Positions 1 to 10,496 of a stretch of DNA of 64,000 nucleotides are shown here, in pieces. The DNA comes from Cinnamomum chago (taxonomy: Eukaryota; Streptophyta; Magnoliopsida; Laurales; Lauraceae), in contig CP142454.1 in assembly GCA_038049695.1 (NCBI GenBank), positions 91,100,501 to 91,164,500 of the forward strand, given 5' to 3'. The translations under genes and the position numbers were made by a program. The notes below the pieces were generated by a model. It saw only the letters and a program-made list of their open reading frames with translations. It was not told the DNA's origin and ran no database searches. The first letter of the stretch is position 1; each line of letters opens with the position of its first letter.

Positions 1-184
1 ATAAGGTGGAACTGGATCCAGACCCGGAACCTTTTCGGAACCGATTCCTTGTCTTCGGAACCAGAACACGAACAATATATGGGACGGGTCTAGATCAAGG
101 TCCGGGTCTAGGTAAAGAATGATATTAAAAAAAAAACATATGGTTTTTAGGAGAGATTTTAGAAAATTGAGGTAATATGTTGGT

Positions 185-327
185 TATCGGGTCCACGGGT
201 CCGAACCACGGTGGAACCGGACCCGGACCCATTTTCTTATTGGGGCATGATTAAGGACCCATACCCGGTTTTAACGGGTCGGAACCTCCGCGTAATCGGA
301 GAATCGAGGACCCACTTACATCCCTAG
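185..327 (-). repeat. hAT-like transposon terminus with subterminal GGGTCC motifs (representative, unit 1)
   Basis: Read on the minus strand from 327, the sequence starts CTAGGGATGTAAGTGGGTCC and runs into repeated GGGTCC/CCGGGTC motifs. A TAGGGATG-type end followed by subterminal GC-rich short repeats is a layout known from plant hAT elements, especially non-autonomous ones. I could not find a convincing partner terminus or an 8-bp target duplication. A weak candidate partner is TACGGGATGTCTGT near 1717. It occurs in all units with only point changes. It could instead be a chance resemblance within a low-complexity block. Confidence 0.35.
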
Positions 328-328
328 T

Positions 329-473
329 CGTACGCCACCTCAGCAGTGAGAGGTCATGGGTTTGAGACCTCGCATCACTGCTCCCTCCCTCCCTCATAAA
401 TATATCTATATATATTTTGGCCGAACGGGTATTCCGGCTCTCAAGCACTAAGTGCAAATAAATAAATAAATAA
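329..473 (+). repeat. SINE-like segment: B-box-like motif and (AAAT)n tail (representative, unit 1)
   Basis: GGTTTGAGACC at 359-369 matches the pol III B-box consensus GGTTCGANNCC at all but one fixed position. CACCTCAGCAGTGAG just upstream resembles a degenerate A box. A pyrimidine-rich stretch, an AT-rich stretch (394-416) and an (AAAT)n tail (456-473) follow, in the order typical of tRNA-derived plant SINEs. The A-to-B spacing is shorter than usual and no clear target duplication was found, so this is at best a rearranged or dead SINE. The same motif is present in every unit covering this position. Confidence 0.35.
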
Positions 474-743
474 CCCGAGCACGGTCCATCTATTAGTAAA
501 TTAACCCCATACCCAAAGCCCAATCCATGAGCTCAGTTACAAACAAAGAAAACACACTCCTTTTTAAGAGAAGAAATAAAAATGCTACTCTCTCACCTTC
601 TGATTCTACTGCATCCTAAATTTTGTTCTCTCCCATATTGACGATTTACTTCGCTTCAACGGTAAAATAAAATTACGATTTATTGTGTGTTTATTGTGAT
701 TTGATATTATTTCATCCAATTGTTATTAACACATGTCCATCCA

Positions 744-1277
744 TCATTTTGTGAACCAAGCCCCGACCCGTGACCCACAATAAAGCAAAAAAAGGAAAAA
801 AAGGCCAAAAAATCGGTTTTTGAAATTTCCGCCGTATCTATCCGCGGTATACCTGCAGTTTCCAAATTTCCTCCTCTCAAAGAGGAGGAAAACCGGAAAC
901 TGCCAGTTTACCGCCGATTGTAGCAGCGGTAAAGCTTCAATTTCCGGTTTTCCTCCTCTCAGAGAGGAGGAAATCTGGAAAGTAACGAGTTTACCGCCGA
1001 TTCCAGCAGCGGTAAAGCTGAGTGAGTGTCCAAATAAAGTCGCAAGGCCTTTCCATTTCCAACTAAAAAATAATAGAATGAAAGAAACGATAGTTGCTTT
1101 TTTCTCGCAGCGTATTTCCAGTGAACACCCATATGATATGAATAGGGAGAAAAAAATCACACAAGCTGACTTTGGCAATTGACACATGTTGAATTCAAAT
1201 TCTAGTCTTTCTAATATATCTGCTTCACCATAAATAAAAGGAGAAATATATAAATGGTCATCAAATATCATCCCCAT
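744..1277 (-). other. 177-codon open frame conserved across units, judged non-coding (representative)
   Basis: An uninterrupted ATG-to-stop frame of 177 codons appears here and at the equivalent place in units 1-20; it is shortened in frame to 161 codons in unit 21 and removed in unit 22 by the insertion. It overlaps a 120-codon frame on the other strand (820-1182 here). It has no domain I recognise, and its middle is simply the translation of the hairpin cluster. Most base differences I compared between units change the encoded residue (for example F/I, H/R, K/E, D/Y, G/S), as expected for neutral drift. I treat it as a by-product of low divergence among units, not as a gene. Confidence 0.6.
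840..1016. repeat. Cluster of four hairpins in two repeated modules (representative, unit 1)
   Basis: Module 1: an 11-bp perfect inverted repeat TTTCCTCCTCT/AGAGGAGGAAA (867-877 and 881-891), extendable imperfectly to about 21 bp, then TTTACCGC/GCGGTAAA (907-914 and 926-933). Module 2: a 12-bp perfect arm pair TTTCCTCCTCTC (949-960) and its complement (962-973) around a single base, then TTTACCGC/GCGGTAAA (990-997 and 1009-1016). The modules are direct repeats ~82 bp apart. The block recurs in all units. Unit 21 has lost 48 bp here, and the copia element is inserted at the left edge of this block in unit 22. Confidence 0.9.
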
Positions 1278-1773
1278 AATTAAAGAATAAAATCTTAGAT
1301 ATCACTCTATTAAAGCAATTTGCTCCTGTCTACAACTCCATCCTTAAATCTTTCATCACTCGTAGTCCTTGATGGTCATCCGTGTGATTCACTTGATAAT
1401 AAATTCTTAAAAATTCAATTCCATGCAAACAGAGTGGCCTTTAAGGGAGCACATCTGTGAAAGAAAATTTAAAAGCATTGAGTGTTATCACGAATCTAAT
1501 CTAGAGCAATGACACAAAAGGTTTTGCAAACTTGTTATCAACATCTAAGCTTTATTTTTGTTGACATGCTTAGATTTGGAGACTCTCTGGACCTAACCAG
1601 AAAGCTGAACGACTGATGGAACTGGTCAAATCAAGCTCGATAACTATTTAGGACCGCAGCAAAACAACACACGTTCGCTTCCACGCATAGAAAGGCAGTG
1701 ATGTCTCGACTACTACGGGATGTCTGTACGGTTGCAAACGGAATGGTTTCGGATCGGAACGATAGTGGACTCG

Positions 1774-1910
1774 GACCCGTTTCTGAATAACGGTTCCGGT
1801 TGTGATTCCGGTTTTGTCTCGTAACTCGTTTAGTTGGTCCAGACCCATTTCTGAATAACGGTTCCTGTTCTGAATCCGGTTTTGACTCGTAACTTGTTTA
1901 GTTGGTTCAA
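1774..1910. repeat. 68-bp direct duplication inside the unit (representative, unit 1)
   Basis: Two adjacent copies begin GACCCGTTTCTGAATAACGG (1774) and GACCCATTTCTGAATAACGG (1842), and both end near TTTAGTTGGTYC. They differ at a few positions. Units 9-14 and 17 lack 6 bp (CCGGTT) in the second copy, which makes this a length marker for unit types. Confidence 0.9.
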
Positions 1911-1930
1911 GACCCGGCTCCAATAGGATA

Positions 1931-1952
1931 ACCCGGATCCGGGTCTACCTAG
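1931..1952 (+). repeat. 14-bp palindrome followed by CTAG (representative, unit 1)
   Basis: ACCCGGATCCGGGT (1931-1944) is a perfect palindrome followed four bases later by CTAG (1949-1952). The layout vaguely recalls a Helitron 3' end (hairpin then CTRR). But the palindrome has no loop, the base after CTAG is C or A rather than T, and this block is full of ACCCGG motifs, so I do not call a Helitron. Confidence 0.5.
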
Positions 1953-2136
1953 CGGACTGGAATCCTGTTCCAAAATTGATTCTAATTTATCTTTATTCTT
2001 CATGTCTCCTAAAATAAGCATATCATTCAACTCATAACAGTGCGTCAAGTCCACTACCGCTAATATTGTACGTAAAAATGTCCACAAAAAGGGAGTTAAT
2101 TTTGAGGTACAATTTGCAATATCAAATGCTCATAAG

Positions 2137-2310
2137 CCGGGTCCACGCGTCGGAACCTATATGCACCCGGACCCGTTTATCAATCGGAACCTAAAATAGG
2201 TTCCGTACCCGGACCCGGACCCGTTTAAGAAGCGGGACCTAAAATAGGTTCCCGACCCGGTTTTTTACGGGTCGGAACTTCTGGGTAATCGGATACCCGT
2301 TTGGCCCCTA
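2137..2310. repeat. CGGACCCG/CGGAACC-rich block with short inverted repeats (representative, unit 1)
   Basis: Dense degenerate repeats of CGGACCCG and CGGAACC. They include a perfect 9-bp inverted repeat CGGAACCTA/TAGGTTCCG around AAA (2185-2205) and a second, imperfect copy (2233-2254). The number of CCGGAC motifs here varies between units and explains part of the length change from 2624 to ~2602-2614 bp. The neighbouring blocks at 1-115 and 185-330 are of the same kind. Confidence 0.85.
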
Positions 2311-2624
2311 CATGTTTGCGATTGTAGGCTCGTTTTTTTTTCTCCGATTGAAATGAAGGTTCTACTGGTATCACGTACATACTCGATCGTAGATTTTAGG
2401 ATCTCTGGGTTTTTATTGTAACAATTATGCACCCTGTATAGAAGAGTCAATAATTTCGTAGAACCAAACATATATTTAGTTTGGAGATTTCTCGGGAAAT
2501 TTAGGTTGTGCATGGCCATGAGATACTCAAACACATACATCCTTGTCATGGGCTGCATTCTCACTTTGGGATCAGCAAAACCGATGTTCAATGTATGAGC
2601 TAAAAAACAAGTGAGATAAGAAAG

Positions 2625-5248
2625 ATAAGGTGGAACCGGATCCAGACCCGGAACCGTTTCGGAACCGATTCCTTGTCTTCGGAACCAGAACACGAACAAT
2701 ATATGGGACGGGTCTAGATCAAGGTCCGGGTCTAGGTAAAGAATGATATTAAAAAAAAAACATATGGTTTTTAGGAGAGATTTTAGAAAATTGAGGTAAT
2801 ATGTTGGTTATCGGGTCCACGGGTCCGAACCACGGTGGAACCGGACCCGGACCCATTTTCTTATTGGGGCATGATTAAGGACCCATACCCGGTTTTAACG
2901 GGTCGGAACCTCCGCGTAATCGGAGAATCGAGGACCCACTTACATCCCTAGTCGTACGCCACCTCAGCAGTGAGAGGTCATGGGTTTGAGACCTCGCATC
3001 ACTGCTCCCTCCCTCCCTCATAAATATATCTATATATATTTTGGCCGAACGGGTATTCCGGCTCTCAAGCACTAAGTGCAAATAAATAAATAAATAACCC
3101 GAGCACGGTCCATCTATTAGTAAATTAACCCCATACCCAAAGCCCAATCCATGAGCTCAGTTACAAACAAAGAAAACACACTCCTTTTTAAGAGAAGAAA
3201 TAAAAATGCTACTCTCTCACCTTCTGATTCTACTGCATCCTAAATTTTGTTCTCTCCCATATTGACGATTTACTTCGCTTCAACGGTAAAATAAAATTAC
3301 GATTTATTGTGTGTTTATTGTGATTTGATATTATTTCATCCAATTGTTATTAACACATGTCCATCCATCATTTTGTGAACCAAGCCCCGACCCGTGACCC
3401 ACAATAAAGCAAAAAAAGGAAAAAAAGGCCAAAAAATCGGTTTTTGAAATTTCCGCCGTATCTATCCGCGGTATACCTGCAGTTTCCAAATTTCCTCCTC
3501 TCAAAGAGGAGGAAAACCGGAAACTGCCAGTTTACCGCCGATTGTAGCAGCGGTAAAGCTTCAATTTCCGGTTTTCCTCCTCTCAGAGAGGAGGAAATCT
3601 GGAAAGTAACGAGTTTACCGCCGATTCCAGCAGCGGTAAAGCTGAGTGAGTGTCCAAATAAAGTCGCAAGGCCTTTCGATTTCCAACTAAAAAATAATAG
3701 AATGAAAGAAACGATAGTTGCTTTTTTCTCGCAGCGTATTTCCAGTGAACACCCATATGATATGAGTAGGGAGAAAAAAATCACACAAGCTGACTTTGGC
3801 AATTGACACATGTTGAATTCAAATTCTAGTCTTTCTAATATATGTGCTTCACCATAAATAAAAGGAGAAATATATAAATGGTCATCAAATATCATCCCCA
3901 TAATTAAAGAATAAAATCTTAGATATCACTCTATTAAAGCAATTTGCTCCTGTCTACAACTCCATCCTTAAATCTTTCATCACTCGTAGTCCTTGATGGT
4001 CATCCGTGTGATTCACTTGATAATAAATTCTTAAAAATTCAATTCCATGCAAACAGAGTGGCCTTTAAGGGAGCACATCTGTGAAAGAAAATTTAAAAGC
4101 ATTGAGTGTTATCACGAATCTAATCTAGAGCAATGACACAAAAGGTTTTGCAAACTTGTTATCAACATCTAAGCTTTATTTTTGTTGACATGCTTAGATT
4201 TGGAGACTCTCTGGACCTAACCAGAAAGCTGAACGACTGATGGAACTGGTCAAATCAAGCTCGATAACTATTTAGGACCGTAGCAAAACAACACACGTTC
4301 GCTTCCACGCATAGAAAGGCAGTGATGTCTCGACTACTACGGGATGTCTGTACGGTTGCAAACGGAATGGTTTCGGATCGGAACGATAGTGGACTCGGAC
4401 CCGTTTCTGAATAACGGTTCCGGTTGTGATTCCGGTTTTGTCTCGTAACTCGTTTAGTTGGTCCAGACCCATTTCTGAATAACGGTTCCTGTTCTGAATC
4501 CGGTTTTGACTCGTAACTTGTTTAGTTGGTTCAAGACCCGGCTCCAATAGGATAACCCGGATCCGGGTCTACCTAGCGGACTGGAATCCTGTTCCAAAAT
4601 TGATTCTAATTTATCTTTATTCTTCATGTCTCCTAAAATAAGCATATCATTCAACTCATAACAGTGCGTCAAGTCCACTACCGCTAATATTGTACGTAAA
4701 AATGTCCACAAAAAGGGAGTTAATTTTGAGGTACAATTTGCAATATCAAATGCTCATAAGCCGGGTCCACGCGTCGGAACCTATATGCACCCGGACCCGT
4801 TTATCAATCGGAACCTAAAATAGGTTCCGTACCCGGACCCGGACCCGTTTAAGAAGCGGGACCTAAAATAGGTTCCCGACCCGGTTTTTTACGGGTCGGA
4901 ACTTCTGGGTAATCGGATACCCGTTTGGCCCCTACATGTTTGCGATTGTAGGCTCGTTTTTTTTTCTCCGATTGAAATGAAGGTTCTACTGGTATCACGT
5001 ACATACTCGATCGTAGATTTTAGGATCTCTGGGTTTTTATTGTAACAATTATGCACCCTGTATAGAAGAGTCAATAATTTCGTAGAACCAAACATATATT
5101 TAGTTTGGAGATTTCTCGGGAAATTTAGGTTGTGCATGGCCATGAGATACTCAAACACATACATCCTTGTCATGGGCTGCATTCTCACTTTGGGATCAGC
5201 AAAACCGATGTTCAATGTATGAGCTAAAAAACAAGTGAGATAAGAAAG
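2625..5248. repeat. Macrosatellite unit 2 (2624 bp)
   Basis: Nearly identical to unit 1. Private differences are CCTTTCGATTT near 3672 and ATATGAGTAGGG near 3761. It has the same 2624-bp length and the same CCGCCGTATC variant as unit 1, which suggests that units 1 and 2 are close duplicates. Confidence 0.95.
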
Positions 5249-7872
5249 ATAAGGTGGAACCGGATCCAGACCCGGAACCGTTTCGGAACCGATTCCTTGT
5301 CTTCGGAACCAGAACACGAACAATATATGGGACGGGTCTAGATCAAGGTCCGGGTCTAGGTAAAGAATGATATTAAAAAAAAAACATATGGTTTTTAGGA
5401 GAGATTTTAGAAAATTGTGGTAATATGTTGGTTATCGGGTCCACGGGTCCGAACCAAGGTGGAACCGGACCCGGACCCATTTTCTTATTGGGGCATGATT
5501 AAGGACCCAGACCCGGTTTTAACGGGTCGGAACCTCCGCGTAATCGGAGAATCGAGGACCCACTTACATCCCTAGTCATACGCCACCTCAGCAGTGAGAG
5601 GTCATGGGTTTGAGACCTCGCATCACTGCTCCCTCCCTCCCTCATAAATATATCTATGTATATTTTGGTCGAACGGGTATTCCGGCTCTCAAGCACTAAG
5701 TGCAAATAAATAAATAAATAACCCGAGCACGGTCCATCTATTAGTAACTTAACCCCATACCCAAAGCCCAATCAATGAGCTCAGTTACAAACAAAGAAAA
5801 CACACTCCTTTTTAAGAGAAGAAATAAAAATGCTACTCTCTCACCTTCTGATTCTACTGCATCCTAAATTTTGTTCTCTCCCATATTGACCATTTACTTC
5901 GCTTCAACGGTAAAATAAAATTACGATTTATTGTGTGTTTATTGTGATTTGATATTATTTCATCCAATTGTTATTAACACATGTCCATCCATCATTTTGT
6001 GAACCAAGCCCCGACCCGTGACCCACAATAAAGCAAAAGAAGGAAAAAAAGGCCAAAAAATCGGTTTTTGAAATTTCCGCTGTATCTATCCGCGGTATAC
6101 CTGCAGTTTCCAAATTTCCTCCTCTCAAAGAGGAGGAAAACCGGAAACTGCCAGTTTACCGCCGATTGTAGCAGCGGTAAAGCTTCAATTTCCGGTTTTC
6201 CTCCTCTCAGAGAGGAGGAAATCTGGAAAGTAACGAGTTTACCGCCGATTCCAGCAGCGGTAAAGCTGAGTGAGTGTCCAAATAAAGTCGCAAGGCCTTT
6301 CCATTTCCAACTAAAAAATAATAGAATGAAAGAAACGATAGTTGCTTTTTTCTCGCAGCGTATTTCCAGTGAACACCCATATGATATGAATAGGGAGAAA
6401 AAAATCACACAAGCTGACTTTGGCAATTGACACATGTTGAATTCAATTTCTAGTCTTTCTAATATATGTGCTTCACCATAAATAAAAGGAGAAATATATA
6501 AATGGTCATCAAATATCATCCCCATAATTAAAGAATAAAATCTTAGATATCACTCTATTAAAGCAATTTGCTCCTGTCTACAACTCCATCCTTAAATCTT
6601 TCATCACTCGTAGTCCTTGATGGTCATCCGTGTGATTCACTTGATAATAAATTCTTAAAAATTCAATTCCATGCAAACAGAGTGGCCTTTAAGGGAGCAC
6701 ATCTGTGAAAGAAAATTTAAAAGCATTGAGTGTTATCACGAATCTAATCTAGAGCAATGACACAAAAGGTTTTGCAAACTTGTTATCAACATCTAAGCTT
6801 TATTTTTGTTGACATGCTTAGATTTGGAGACTCTCTGGACCTAACCAGAAAGCTGAACGACTGATGGAACTGGTCAAATCAAGCTCGATAACTATTTAGG
6901 ACCGTAGCAAAACAACACACGTTCGCTTCCACGCATAGAAAGGCAGTGATGTCTCGACTACTACGGGATGTCTGTACGGTTGCAAACGGAATGGTTTCGG
7001 ATCGGAACGATAGTGGACTCGGACCCGTTTCTGAATAATGGTTCCGGTTGTGATTCCGGTTTTGTCTCGTAACTCGTTTAGTTGGTCCAGACCCATTTCT
7101 GAATAACGGTTCCGGTTCTGAATCCGGTTTTGACTCGTAACTTGTTTAGTTGGTTCAAGACCCGGCTCCAATAGGATAACCCGGATCCGGGTCTACCTAG
7201 CGGACTGGAATCCTGTTCCAAAATTGATTCTAATTTATCTTTATTCTTCATGTCTCCTAAAATAAGCATATCATTCAACTCATAACAGTGCGTCAAGTCC
7301 ACTACCGCTAATATTGTACGTAAAAATGTCCACAAAAAGGGAGTTAATTTTGAGGTACAATTTGCAATATCAAATGCTCATAAGCCGGGTCCACGCGTCG
7401 GAACCTATATGCACCCGGACCCGTTTATCAATCGGAACCTAAAATAGGTTCCGTACCCGGACCCGGACCCGTTTAAGAAGCGGGACCTAAAATAGGTTCC
7501 CGACCCGGTTTTTTACGGGTCGGAACTTCTGGGTAATCGGATACCCGTTTGGCCCCTACATGTTTGCGATTGTAGGCTCGTTTTTTTTTCTCCGATTGAA
7601 ATGAAGGTTCTACTGGTATCACGTACATACTCGATCGTAGATTTTAGGATCTCTGGGTTTTTATTGTAACAATTATGCACCCTGTATAGAAGAGTCAATA
7701 ATTTCGTAGAACCAAAGATATATTTAGTTTGGAGATTTCTCGGGAAATTTAGGTTGTGCATGGCCATGAGATACTCAAACACATACATCCTTGTCATGGG
7801 CTGCATTCTCACTTTGGGATAAGCAAAACCGATGTTCAATGTATGAGCTAAAAAACAAGTGAGATAAGAAAG
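5249..7872. repeat. Macrosatellite unit 3 (2624 bp)
   Basis: Same length as units 1-2, but with its own variants: GTCATACGCC near 5576, TATCTATGTATATT near 5650, CCCAATCAATG near 5767, ATAATGGTTCC near 7035 and GGGATAAGC near 7817. From this unit onward the hairpin region reads TTCCGCTGTATC. Its CCAAGGTGG and CCCAGACCCGG forms resemble the right-hand half of the array. Confidence 0.95.
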
Positions 7873-10496
7873 ATAAGGTGGAACCGGATCCAGACCCGGA
7901 ACCTTTTCGGAACCGATTCCTTGTCTTCGGAACCAGAACACGAACAATATATGGGACGGGTCTAGATCAAGGTCCGGGTCTAGGTAAAGAATGATATTAA
8001 AAAAAAAACATATGGTTTTTAGGAGAGATTTTAGAAAATTGAGGTAATATGTTGGTTATCGGGTCCACGGGTCCGAACCACGGTGGAACCGGACCCGGAC
8101 CCATTTTCTTATTGGGGCATGATTAAGGACCCATACCCGGTTTTAACGGGTCGGAACCTCCGCGTAATCGGAGAATCGAGGACCCACTTACATCCCTAGT
8201 CGTACGCCACCTCAGCAGTGAGAGGTCATGGGTTTGAGACCTCGCATCACTGCTCCCTCCCTCCCTCATAAATATATCTATATATATTTTGGCCGAACGG
8301 GTATTCCGGCTCTCAAGCACTAAGTGCAAATAAATAAATAAATAACCCGAGCACGGTCCATCTATTAGTAAATTAACCCCATACCCAAAGCCCAATCCAT
8401 GAGCTCAGTTACAAACAAAGAAAACACACTCCTTTTTATGAGAAGAAATAAAAATGCTACTCTCCCACCTTCTGATTCTACTGCATCCTAAATTTTGTTC
8501 TCTCCCATATTGACGATTTACTTCGCTTCAACGGTAAAATAAAATTACGATTTATTGTGTGTTTATTGTGATTTGATATTATTTCATCCAATTGTTATTA
8601 ACACATGTCCATCCATCATTTTGTGAACCAAGCCCCGACCCGTGACCCACAATAAAGCAAAAGAAGGAAAAAAAGGCCAAAAAATCGGTTTTTGAAATTT
8701 CCGCTGTATCTATCCGCGGTATACCTGCAGTTTCCAAATTTCCTCCTCTCAAAGAGGAGGAAAACCGGAAACTGCCAGTTTACCGCCGATTGTAGCAGCG
8801 GTAAAGCTTCAATTTCCGGTTTTCCTCCTCTCAGAGAGGAGGAAATCTGGAAAGTAACGAGTTTACCGCCGATTCCAGCAGCGGTAAAGCTGAGTGAGTG
8901 TCCAAATAAAGTCGCAAGGCCTTTCCATTTCCAACTAAAAAATAATAGAATGAAAGAAACGATAGTTGCTTTTTTCTCGCAGCGTATTTCCAGTGAACAC
9001 CCATATGATATGAATAGGGAGAAAAAAATCACACAAGCTGACTTTGGCAATTGACACATGTTGAATTCAAATTCTAGTCTTTCTAATATATGTGCTTCAC
9101 CATAAATAAAAGGAGAAATATATAAATGGTCATCAAATATCATCCCCATAATTAAAGAATAAAATCTTAGATATCACTCTATTAAAGCAATTTGCTCCTG
9201 TCTACAACTCCATCCTTAAATCTTTCATCACTCGTAGTCCTTGATGGTCATCCGTGTGATTCACTTGATAATAAATTCTTAAAAATTCAATTCCATGCAA
9301 ACAGAGTGGCCTTTAAGGGAGCACATCTGTGAAAGAAAATTTAAAAGCATTGAGTGTTATCACGAATCTAATCTAGAGCAATGACACAAAAGGTTTTGCA
9401 AACTTGTTATCAACATCTAAGCTTTATTTTTGTTGACATGCTTAGATTTGGAGACTCTCTGGACCTAACCAGAAAGCTGAACGACTGATGGAACTGGTCA
9501 AATCAAGCTCGATAACTATTTAGGACCGTAGCAAAACAACACACGTTCGCTTCCACGCATAGAAAGGCAGTGATGTCTCGACTACTACGGGATGTCTGTA
9601 CGGTTGCAAACGGAATGGTTTCGGATCGGAACGATAGTGGACTCGGACCCGTTTCTGAATAACGGTTCCGGTTGTGATTCCGGTTTTGTCTCGTAACTCG
9701 TTTAGTTGGTCCAGACCCATTTCTGAATAACGGTTCCTGTTCTGAATCCGGTTTTGACTCGTAACTTGTTTAGTTGGTTCAAGACCCGGCTCCAATAGGA
9801 TAACCCGGATCCGGGTCTACCTAGCGGACTGGAATCCTGTTCCAAAATTGATTCTAATTTATCTTTATTCTTCATGTCTCCTAAAATAAGCATATCATTC
9901 AACTCATAACAGTGCGTCAAGTCCACTACCGCTAATATTGTACGTAAAAATGTCCACAAAAAGGGAGTTAATTTTCAGGTACAATTTGCAATATCAAATG
10001 CTCATAAGCCGGGTCCACGCGTCGGAACCTATATGCACCCGGACCCGTTTATCAATCGGAACCTAAAATAGGTTCCGTACCGGGACCCGGACCCGTTTAA
10101 GAAGCGGGACCTAAAATAGGTTCCCGACCCGGTTTTTTACGGGTCGGAACTTCTGGGTAATCGGATACCCGTTTGGCCCCTACATGTTTGCGATTGTAGG
10201 CTCTTTTTTTTTTCTCCGATTGAAATGAAGGTTCTACTGGTATCACGTACATACTCGATCGTAGATTTTAGGATCTCTGGGTTTTTATTGTAACAATTAT
10301 GCACCCTGTATAGAAGAGTCAATAATTTCGTAGAACCAAAGATATATTTAGTTTGGAGATTTCTCGGGAAATTTAGGTTGTGCATGGCCATGAGATACTC
10401 AAACACATACATCCTTGTCATGGGCTGCATTCTCGCTTTGGGATCAGCAAAACCGATGTTCAATGTATGAGCTAAAAAACAAGTGAGATAAGAAAG
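7873..10496. repeat. Macrosatellite unit 4 (2624 bp)
   Basis: The start resembles unit 1 (CCTTTTCGG). The end carries TTTTCAGGTAC (near 9972) and CCGTACCGGGACC (near 10075), variants otherwise seen in units 5 and 6. It therefore looks like a transitional or mosaic unit. Private variants: TTTTTATGAGAAG near 8434 and CTCTCCCACC near 8460. Confidence 0.95.

Larger units (their letters stand above)
1..2624. repeat. Macrosatellite unit 1 (2624 bp)
   Basis: Reference unit for the internal features described below. Private variants include CTGGATCC instead of CCGGATCC near position 12, TATCTGC near 1219 where the other units have TATGTGC, and GGACCGCAGC near 1652 where the others have GGACCGTAGC. 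It shares TTCCGCCGTATC (near 828) only with unit 2, and CCTTTTCGG near the start with unit 4. Confidence 0.95.

Noticed and set aside
359-369. Intact tRNA gene around the B-box-like motif
   Set aside because: No cloverleaf can be drawn: the A-box-like motif is too close and the acceptor stem is missing.
251-523. 90-codon minus-strand frame recurring in most units
   Set aside because: It is the translation of the GGGTCC-rich and SINE-like segments, has no known domain, and changes length when single bases vary (132 codons in units 11-12).
1931-1952. Helitron 3' end (palindrome plus CTAG)
   Set aside because: The palindrome has no loop, the following base is not T, no matching 5' TC end was found, and the motif-rich block makes such palindromes likely by chance.
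1648-2087. Overlapping 91- and 85-codon minus-strand frames
   Set aside because: They read the 68-bp duplication in two frames, which explains their mutual resemblance. In units 11 and 15 the frame is broken or shortened by single changes.
2265-2699. 144-codon minus-strand frame, recurring as 108-122 codons in later units
   Set aside because: It is mostly AT-rich satellite ending in translated CGGACCCG motifs. Its start and end shift between units with small indels. No recognisable product.
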